A stretch of DNA of 64,000 nt from Candidatus Thiodiazotropha sp. (ex Myrtea sp. 'scaly one' KF741663) (GTDB lineage: Bacteria; Pseudomonadota; Gammaproteobacteria; Chromatiales; Chromatiaceae): assembly GCA_025655555.1 (NCBI GenBank), contig JAHXIQ010000001.1:62001-126000 (forward strand). The letters run 5' to 3'. A program made the position numbers and the translations under genes. Positions 58,287-64,000 of the stretch are shown here, in pieces (within the stretch, counting starts at the first letter, position 1; every line of letters starts with the position of its first letter). Below the pieces are notes generated by a model that did no database searches, was not told the origin of the DNA, and saw only the letters and a program-made list of their open reading frames with translations.

Positions 58287-59083
58287 CTGAAGCCGTGTTC
58301 ATCAGCCGGAAAACTGCCATCCTTTACCGCTGTCACATAATCCCGAAGGGCCTGCAGGATAGATCCTCCGGTTTTGAGAAAATCTTTTACAAAACGCGGG
58401 GGATGGGGATTCATGCCCAACATGTCATACACCACCAGCACCTGCCCATCGCAATTGATACCGGCACCGATACCGATGACAGGGATGCGCAAGGAGAGTG
58501 TAATCTCTGAAGCAAGCGCCGACGGCACGCACTCTAGCACCAGCATATCGATGCCCGCGTCCTGTAATGCGAGCGCTTCTTGTCGAATGGCTTCTGCTCG
58601 ATCAGCCTCACGTCCCTGTACGCGATATCCACCCAGCTTGTGCACAGACTGGGGCAGCAGTCCAAGATGACCACAGACAGGAATACCCTGAGCCGTAATC
58701 TGCCGGATGACCTCTATCTGTGTGGCGCCACCCTCCAGCTTTACCATATGAGCACCGCCCTCCTTCATCAATCTGCCTGCCGACTCTAACGCCAAGTCAG
58801 GCGTGCGATAACTCATGAAGGGCATATCGGCTATCAGCAATGTCCTTTTTCTGGCCCTGGCCACATTGTGGGTGTGGTAGATCATCTCATCCAGGGTAAC
58901 CGGTAGTGTGCTCTCCTGTCCCTGTATCACCATACCGAGAGAATCCCCGACCAGAATTACATCCACACCAGCCTCCTCCATCAAGTGGGTCAGGCTGGCA
59001 TCGTAGCTGGTCAGGACACTGATTTTCTGCTGCTGAGATTTCATCTCCTGCAGTTGTCTGACGGTTACGGATTTTGCGCTCAT
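58283..59083 (-). CDS. panB: 3-methyl-2-oxobutanoate hydroxymethyltransferase
   Basis: The 266-residue TIM-barrel enzyme has SVLTSYDASLTHLMEEAGVD, the metal-binding VILVGDSLGMVIQG and GHLGLLPQSVHKLGGYRVQG. These are typical PanB signatures. It adds the hydroxymethyl group from methylene-tetrahydrofolate to ketoisovalerate. Its length equals the usual 263-266. Start ATG 59083 follows 63 bases after the deoxynucleoside kinase gene on the same strand. Confidence 0.96.
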   Translation of the reverse strand: MSAKSVTVRQLQEMKSQQQKISVLTSYDASLTHLMEEAGVDVILVGDSLGMVIQGQESTLPVTLDEMIYHTHNVARARKRTLLIADMPFMSYRTPDLALESAGRLMKEGGAHMVKLEGGATQIEVIRQITAQGIPVCGHLGLLPQSVHKLGGYRVQGREADRAEAIRQEALALQDAGIDMLVLECVPSALASEITLSLRIPVIGIGAGINCDGQVLVVYDMLGMNPHPPRFVKDFLKTGGSILQALRDYVTAVKDGSFPADEHGFS

Positions 59084-59146
59084 CTTTTATTCGTTTTAAT
59101 ACCGTGTGTGGAATCCAATCTTAGCATGCCGTTTGCTAGGGTGACC

Positions 59147-59836
59147 TTATAACAACAAGGGCATCGGATTGAGATAGCGGCGTTGCGGCCCCTCGGCACA
59201 GATGTGATTCACCAGCAATTGGAAATCGGCTTCGCTCTCAAGCGGATTAATTGCAGCGGCGTTGATGATCAACAACGGTGAACGTTCGTAGAAATAGAAG
59301 AACTCGGTATAGGCGTCGCAGAGCCGCTGTAAATAGTCTCTGTCGATGGTCCGCTCCTGCGGCCTTGATCGACGCCTGATCCGTTCCAACAGAACATCCA
59401 CCGGTGCCTGTAGATAAACCACCAGGTCCGGCGCAGGCGCCTGTAATGTCATACGCTCATAGACCTGCTCATAGAGTTTCATCTCTTCCGGATCAAGATT
59501 GATCTGAGCGAACAGTCTGTCTTTCTCAAGCATAAAATCCGCAATGAGTCGCTGCTTGAACATATCTCCCTGTTGCAGGTCGCCCATCTGTTGACTGCGC
59601 TGAAAAAGAAAGAAGAGCTGAGCAGGAAAAGCCGACTCCCGGGGATTCTCATAGAAACGCTGCAGGAAGGGGTTCTCTTCAGCCGCTTCCAGCAGGGTTT
59701 CACCTCTGAAATGATCGGCAAGACGCTTCACAAGACTGGTCTTGCCGACACCGATCGGACCCTCTACGACCACAAACCCCGGCAACTCGACCTGATCAGG
59801 CAATCCGTTCAATACCTGTCTCCGATATGCTTTCAA
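59147..59836 (-). CDS. Deoxynucleoside kinase family protein
   Basis: The 229-residue protein has the P-loop VVEGPIGVGKTSL near residue 24. The dNK pattern LFFLFQRSQQMGDL, the catalytic DERS-like region and RIRRRSRPQER (LID arginines) follow. Such proteins phosphorylate deoxyguanosine/deoxyadenosine and stand between folK and panB in many gammaproteobacteria. It overlaps folK by 41 bases, which is long; ATG choice could be later (for example near residue 10), but none is better supported. Confidence 0.82.
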   Translation of the reverse strand: MKAYRRQVLNGLPDQVELPGFVVVEGPIGVGKTSLVKRLADHFRGETLLEAAEENPFLQRFYENPRESAFPAQLFFLFQRSQQMGDLQQGDMFKQRLIADFMLEKDRLFAQINLDPEEMKLYEQVYERMTLQAPAPDLVVYLQAPVDVLLERIRRRSRPQERTIDRDYLQRLCDAYTEFFYFYERSPLLIINAAAINPLESEADFQLLVNHICAEGPQRRYLNPMPLLL

Positions 59837-60296
59837 GGAGATTATTCAGCAACCCGACACCGGGAATCATCAGGTCACCGGGGGCAATCTCCGCCAGTGG
59901 ATAGAGTACGAATGCCCGTTCAGCGATACGGCAATGGGGCACCTGCAATCGGGCTGTTTCGATAGTCATATCGCTGAATAGCAGCAGATCGAGATCCAGC
60001 GTACGGGGGCCCCATCGCATACCCTGCCGCTTCCTCCCATGCCTCTGTTCAAGCGATTGCAGTTCATCCAGCAGCTCCTCGGGTGACAAAGCAGTCAAGA
60101 GACTGGCAACAGCATTGATGAAATCGGGCTGATCAGACGGCCCTACGGGACTCGTGCGATAGAGTGATGATTTCTTACTCAATGCGGTATTAGGCAGATG
60201 AGACAGTTCAGTCAGGGCTTTTAAGACCTGTGACTGCGGTTGCTCCAGATTGCTGCCCAACCCTACATAGGCAGTCACCCGATCCGGTTTAATCAT
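59796..60296 (-). CDS. folK: 6-hydroxymethyl-7,8-dihydropterin pyrophosphokinase
   Basis: The 166-residue protein has the HPPK signatures AYVGLGSNLEQP, TSPVGPSDQPDFINAV and the DLDLLLF motif in RWGPRTLDLDLLLF that binds ATP and magnesium. It provides the pterin diphosphate for folate. The ATG at 60296 is supported by the family N-terminus; the open frame upstream belongs to pcnB on another frame. It overlaps the pcnB end by 8 bases. Confidence 0.95.
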   Translation of the reverse strand: MIKPDRVTAYVGLGSNLEQPQSQVLKALTELSHLPNTALSKKSSLYRTSPVGPSDQPDFINAVASLLTALSPEELLDELQSLEQRHGRKRQGMRWGPRTLDLDLLLFSDMTIETARLQVPHCRIAERAFVLYPLAEIAPGDLMIPGVGLLNNLLESISETGIERIA

Positions 60297-61674
60297 CGGC
60301 AGTTGCAGTATTCTTTGGCTTTCGGCGTCTGCGCCGTCTTTTTCTTCCCTGCGTTTGCTGTCCTTCTGCCTGTGGTGACTCTTCCTGCGGCTGCCTCTCC
60401 TGAAACCGGGTCCACCAATCAGCCTCGGCCTGATCCACTTCGCCTGACTCAGCACGTAAAAGGAGAAAATCGTAGGCAGCTCTGAACCGGGGATGCCCCC
60501 GCAGACGATGCGGACGCTTGCCATTGTGCTGCCAGAAACGAGATTGCAACTGCCAGATATCCCGCATCGGGTAACTGAAACGTTTAGGGATGGAAATATG
60601 CTTGGCCTGCTCGGCCAACACTTCCGAAGCGGCAATCTGTACCGCTTCATACACATGAGTACCTGACGCCTGCAACGCTTCAGAGCGCAGCCGTACCGGC
60701 TCCCACAACAGAACCGCAAACAAGAAAGCAGGCGTAACCGGCTTTCTCTCCTGGATGCGTTTATCGGTATTCTGTAAACCACGATTCACAAAGGTAATGG
60801 GGAACTCATGATCCTCATGGGAAAGAGCCTCTTCCGTAGCCGGAAAGAGCTGAGCAAAAAGATCGTAGTGGCGCAGCTTTTCAAATGTTTCCAGTGCAGT
60901 GCCGGCAAGAAACAGCTTCAGCACCTCCTCAAACAATCGTGCTGCCGGCACGTCTTGCAACAAGACTGCCAGGCGATTCATCGGCGCTTCAGTCGCCGGT
61001 TCAATAATGAATCCAAGCTTGGCGGCAAAACGCACTGCGCGCAGCAGTCTGACTGGATCTTCCCTGAAACGGCTTTCGGGATCTCCCAACAGGCGGATTA
61101 CCCCGTTATGCAGATCATCAATACCACCGGCATAATCGATGACTGAGAAGTCCTCCACACCGTAGTAGAGGGCATTGATGGTGAAATCCCGACGTTGGGC
61201 ATCCTCTTCCAGTGTCCCGTAGACGTTGTCGCGGAGAATCCTGCCATTTTCCAGCTGCCGGTCATCCTGTTTTGCGACCTCCTGGTTACTGCGGAAGGTG
61301 GCCACTTCGATAATTTCGCGTCCAAAATGAACATGCGCCAAACGAAAGCGGCGCCCGATCAAGCGGCAATTATTGAAGACCGACTTGACCTGTTCCGGTG
61401 ACGCATCGGTCGCCACATCGAAATCTTTCGGTTCACGCCCCAGCAAGAGATCGCGCACACCACCGCCCACTAAATAGGCTTGATAACCTGCACTATTCAG
61501 GCGATAGAGCACTTTAACCGCATTCCGACTGATGTTGGCGCGGGAAATATTGTGCTCATCTCTGGGGATGCTGATCGGTGTCGGGATGGCACAACTTCCG
61601 GTTGAGCTTTTCGCAGCGGAACCGCTGACAAATCCGCTCAATTTCTTTTTCAGCCACCTGGTAGCTTGTTTCAA
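60289..61674 (-). CDS. pcnB: Poly(A) polymerase I
   Basis: The 461-residue protein has the nucleotidyltransferase core YLVGGGVRDLLLGREPKDFDVAT with the DxD metal pair, RRDFTINALYY and EDPVRLLRAVRFAAKLGF. The C-terminus is highly basic (RKRRRRRRKPKN), as in PcnB from related bacteria. It adds poly(A) tails that promote RNA decay. The length fits PcnB rather than the tRNA CCA-adding enzyme, which lacks the long basic tail. It precedes folK on the same strand. Confidence 0.93.
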   Translation of the reverse strand: MKQATRWLKKKLSGFVSGSAAKSSTGSCAIPTPISIPRDEHNISRANISRNAVKVLYRLNSAGYQAYLVGGGVRDLLLGREPKDFDVATDASPEQVKSVFNNCRLIGRRFRLAHVHFGREIIEVATFRSNQEVAKQDDRQLENGRILRDNVYGTLEEDAQRRDFTINALYYGVEDFSVIDYAGGIDDLHNGVIRLLGDPESRFREDPVRLLRAVRFAAKLGFIIEPATEAPMNRLAVLLQDVPAARLFEEVLKLFLAGTALETFEKLRHYDLFAQLFPATEEALSHEDHEFPITFVNRGLQNTDKRIQERKPVTPAFLFAVLLWEPVRLRSEALQASGTHVYEAVQIAASEVLAEQAKHISIPKRFSYPMRDIWQLQSRFWQHNGKRPHRLRGHPRFRAAYDFLLLRAESGEVDQAEADWWTRFQERQPQEESPQAEGQQTQGRKRRRRRRKPKNTATADD

Positions 61675-61760
61675 ATGTCAGACCACTAGAGATAAAAAAA
61701 TGAACCAGGTGATTGAGCCTGGCAACCAAGTCAGTATAATACCGCCTTTCTCATTAAACT

Positions 61761-61835
61761 GCTCCCTTCGTCTAGTGGTTAGGACGCTGGCCTCTCACGC
61801 CGGTAACAGGGGTTCGAGTCCCCTAGGGAGTACCA
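61761..61835 (+). tRNA. tRNA-Glu (anticodon CTC)
   Basis: The cloverleaf is readable. Acceptor GCTCCCT pairs with AGGGAGT (a G-U at the first position). The D-arm contains TCTAGTGGTTAGGA, the anticodon loop CTCTCAC gives anticodon CTC, and the T-arm reads AGGGGTTCGAGTCCCCT. CCA is encoded at the end. It decodes GAG. It is followed at once by a terminator and stands alone, flanked by genes on the opposite strand. Confidence 0.95.
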
Positions 61836-61842
61836 AACGAAA

Positions 61843-61872
61843 AAGGCCGCAATATCTGCGGCCTTCTTTTTT
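61843..61872 (+). terminator. Intrinsic terminator of the tRNA-Glu gene
   Basis: AAGGCCGC (61843-61850) pairs with GCGGCCTT (61858-61865) around a 7-base loop, followed by CTTTTTT. It lies 7 bases after the tRNA. The reverse strand also has a T-run, so it may also stop galU transcription. Confidence 0.8.
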
Positions 61873-61891
61873 CCAGAAGCCGTGTTCCTGA

Positions 61892-62779
61892 TCAGAGTTT
61901 CTCAGCCAAATCCTTGAGATAGGTATTGAAATCATCTCCCAGCTCAGCATGTGACAGGCCATACTCCACTGTTGCTTCCAGATACCCCAGCTTGCTGCCA
62001 CAATCGTAACGTTTGCCTTTGACCCGGTAGGCGCGGACTTTTTCGTATTTCAGTAACTCGGCAATCGCATCGGTCAGCTGAATCTCCCCCCCGGCACCTC
62101 GCCCCGTCTGCTTGAGCAGGGCAAAGATACGTGGTGTCAGAATATAGCGCCCGACCACCGCCAGGTTAGAGGGTGCAACCTCCGGTTTCGGTTTTTCAAC
62201 GATGGAAGTGATAATCGCCGTTTCACCATCATCATCCTCAATCTCAACGATGCCGTATTTGTGCGTCTCCTCTGGCGGCACTTCCTCGACCAGGATCACA
62301 CTGCATTGATAGCGCTCATAAATCTTGCTCATCTGTGCAATGGCGCCGACCCCGTCATCACCGCGTATCAGGTCATCGGCCAGGATCACGGCAAAGGGTT
62401 CATCACCCACCACCGACTCGGCACAGAGTACTGCATGTCCCAGGCCTAAGGCTTCTGCCTGACGTAGATAAATACAGTCCACATTCGCAGGCAACACATT
62501 CTGGACCTTGTCCAACAATTCGGTCTTGCCCGCATCCTTGAGTTCAGACTCCAGTTCGTAGGCTTTGTCGAAATGATCGGGTATCGAACGCTTATTTCGG
62601 CCAGTGACAAAAACCAGTGCATCGACCCCAGCTTCCTCAGCCTCCTCGGCTGCGTATTGGATCAGTGGCTTGTCCACTACAGGGAGCATCTCTTTGGGAT
62701 TTGCCTTGGTAGCCGGAAGAAAGCGTGTGCCTAAACCGGCTACAGGAAAAACAGCCTTTCTTATTTTCTTACTCATCAT
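61892..62779 (-). CDS. galU: UTP-glucose-1-phosphate uridylyltransferase
   Basis: The 295-residue protein has the nucleotidyltransferase start [20 protein letters not shown], the catalytic region [16 protein letters not shown] and [14 protein letters not shown]. These are classic GalU features. It makes UDP-glucose for cell-envelope glycans. In this window it complements the ADP-glucose-based glycogen block, since it uses the same glucose-1-phosphate. Confidence 0.96.
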   Translation of the reverse strand: MMSKKIRKAVFPVAGLGTRFLPATKANPKEMLPVVDKPLIQYAAEEAEEAGVDALVFVTGRNKRSIPDHFDKAYELESELKDAGKTELLDKVQNVLPANVDCIYLRQAEALGLGHAVLCAESVVGDEPFAVILADDLIRGDDGVGAIAQMSKIYERYQCSVILVEEVPPEETHKYGIVEIEDDDGETAIITSIVEKPKPEVAPSNLAVVGRYILTPRIFALLKQTGRGAGGEIQLTDAIAELLKYEKVRAYRVKGKRYDCGSKLGYLEATVEYGLSHAELGDDFNTYLKDLAEKL

Positions 62780-62852
62780 TGCTCCTGAGATGCATCACTG
62801 GCTATTGTAAAAATTTCAAATAGGGTATGGAGGCTAAAATGGACTGTCAACG

Positions 62853-63557
62853 TCACTGACCATCAATCTCAGCATTGATTGCTTTGAGTGCCTGTATCGG
62901 GTCCGAAGCTGCGGTGATTGGCCTACCCACCACCAGATAGCTCGAACCTGCGGTTATTGCCTCACCCGGCGTCATGACCCGGCGCTGATCATCCTGGGTT
63001 GCTGTCTTGGGCCTGACACCCGGTGTCACCAGCATGAATTCATCACCAATCTGTCGGCGAATCTCTACCGCCTCCAGGGGGGAACAGACAACGCCATCAA
63101 GACCGGCGGCCTTTGTAAGATTCGCCAACCGCAGGACATTGTCTGCCGGTTCGCCCCGAAAACCCACCTCAGCGATATCCTCTTCAGACAGGCTGGTGAG
63201 AATGGTTACAGCTACCAGTAACGGTTTATGGCTCCTCTGTTCCAGTCGCTCCCTGGCCGCTACCATCATGCGGCGTCCACCTGATGCATGGAGATTCATC
63301 ATCCATACTTCCAGGTCGGCAGCCGCATCACAGGCAGCCGCCACGGTATTGGGAATATCGTGAAACTTCAGATCGAGAAAGATTTCGAAACCCCGCTTTC
63401 TCAGACTCTCCACGAATGGGGGTCCAAAGCGAGTAAACATCTCCTTACCCACCTTTAAGCGACATAAAGTTGGGTCCAACCTGTCCACCAGCTCTTCAGC
63501 TTTTGCCTGATTGGGATAATCCAAAGCGACGATAACTCTAGCCTCTGAGTGTTGCAT
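62853..63557 (-). CDS. pyrF: Orotidine 5'-phosphate decarboxylase
   Basis: The 234-residue TIM-barrel enzyme has [18 protein letters not shown] and the catalytic [11 protein letters not shown], which carries the Asp/Lys pair. VTPGVRP follows later. It makes UMP. It lies 70 bases after lapB on the same strand, the gammaproteobacterial lapAB-pyrF order. Confidence 0.97.
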   Translation of the reverse strand: MQHSEARVIVALDYPNQAKAEELVDRLDPTLCRLKVGKEMFTRFGPPFVESLRKRGFEIFLDLKFHDIPNTVAAACDAAADLEVWMMNLHASGGRRMMVAARERLEQRSHKPLLVAVTILTSLSEEDIAEVGFRGEPADNVLRLANLTKAAGLDGVVCSPLEAVEIRRQIGDEFMLVTPGVRPKTATQDDQRRVMTPGEAITAGSSYLVVGRPITAASDPIQALKAINAEIDGQ

Positions 63558-63627
63558 ATATCTTATTTTCCTCGTTGCCCCAAGGGTCAGTCAGTGCGAT
63601 GTTTGTTGCTGGTGAGTGTACCGGATA

Positions 63628-64000
63628 TTACTGCCCGACCAATGCCGCGCCCCTTGCCAGGCCATGTACCGGTTTGATGCTGCCCCAGGTTTTACAGCTT
63701 GGGCAGTGCCAATGAAGTTTCCTTGCCGTATACCCGCACTGTTCGCACAGAAAGGCGGGCTGCTTCTCGATAAGTTTGAGCACAGACTTCAGTAGTACTT
63801 CCAGGGTCTCTCTCGGACTCTCCTCACCACGCAACAGATTCAGTCTGACCAGGCGTTCCAACCCCTTCAGATCCGGATGATCGGACAGATGCTTGAGCAC
63901 CATATCCACAGCAGCGCCCTCACCCTCATTCTCTGAAGTCATCTCTGCGAGATAAAGTAATGCCTCTGTACATTCGTGACGCTTATAGATCGCCTGCAGA
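63628..64000 (-). CDS. lapB: LapB (YciM), C-terminal part, cut by window edge
   Basis: The frame is open across the window edge (LQAIYKRHE... upstream of residue ATG at 63942), so the N-terminus lies beyond 64000. The visible 124 codons hold the last tetratricopeptide-like helices and the C-terminal rubredoxin-type metal site CEQCG...HCPSC. LapB regulates LPS synthesis by controlling FtsH turnover of LpxC. The order lapB-pyrF matches E. coli. Confidence 0.9.
   Translation of the reverse strand, partial: LQAIYKRHECTEALLYLAEMTSENEGEGAAVDMVLKHLSDHPDLKGLERLVRLNLLRGEESPRETLEVLLKSVLKLIEKQPAFLCEQCGYTARKLHWHCPSCKTWGSIKPVHGLARGAALVGQ

Overview
The window looks like a gammaproteobacterial chromosome segment, most like the sulfur-oxidising Chromatiales/Thiotrichales-type lineages. 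That placement is an inference from gene content and order (lapB-pyrF, pcnB-folK-dNK-panB-panC-panD, a 1295-residue PurL, glgA/B/C with a GH57 amylase); no rRNA or other marker here fixes the genus. Almost all of it is protein coding. One tRNA gene, tRNA-Glu(CTC), is present. There is no CRISPR array, no intact insertion sequence and no phage.

Layout. 1-1 kb is AT-rich and holds a broken Tn7-like tnsB fragment. 1-7.5 kb carries core genes: a lipoprotein, an RNase II-family exonuclease, ygfZ, an HDOD protein and an ABC-2 exporter. 7.5-10.6 kb holds a guanine-deaminase-like enzyme followed by a Tat-exported two-subunit molybdenum hydroxylase (iorA/iorB type). 10.7-21.5 kb is an AT-rich accessory island with two convergent arms. 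The plus arm has an AsnB-type amidotransferase, a stand-alone acyl carrier protein, an AMP-forming ligase, a NadE-like amide synthetase and a GNAT protein. The minus arm has a FemAB/BioF2-like acyltransferase, a NodU/TobZ-type carbamoyltransferase, a small membrane protein and a secreted caspase-like protein with an EF-hand. The island contains no PKS or NRPS module and no glycosyltransferase. It most resembles a pathway that builds and amidates an ACP-bound acid and carbamoylates a small molecule or surface glycan. About 0.8 kb of non-coding AT-rich DNA (21459-22253) ends it.

22.2-27.8 kb holds an ArnD-like protein that has lost its catalytic residues, trhP (yegQ), a ChaN-PDZ fusion and an atypical M1-family metalloprotease. 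27.9-41.5 kb is an aryl-polyene (APE/xanthomonadin-type) gene cluster: ACP, two hotdog dehydratases, LpxL-like acyltransferase, LolA-like carrier, MMPL exporter, membrane protein, acyl-ACP ligase, ketosynthase plus chain-length-factor pair, ketoreductase and glycosyltransferase. It is followed by a lipoprotein, a YdcF-like protein, a PagL-like lipid A deacylase and, on the opposite strand, a flavoprotein with the WxWxIP motif of flavin-dependent halogenases. The genes are tightly packed, several overlap by 4 bases, and several use TTG starts.

41.6-46.3 kb has a small secreted protein of 11-residue repeats, purL and a small cysteine-containing secreted protein. An orphan intrinsic terminator at 46.65 kb suggests an unannotated small RNA. 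46.7-57 kb is a glycogen/maltodextrin metabolism block (malQ, GH57 amylase and glgC on one strand, glgB divergent, pgi, glgA). 57-64 kb has pantothenate synthesis (panD, panC, panB), a deoxynucleoside kinase, folK, pcnB, tRNA-Glu, galU, pyrF and the 3' end of lapB, which runs off the window edge.
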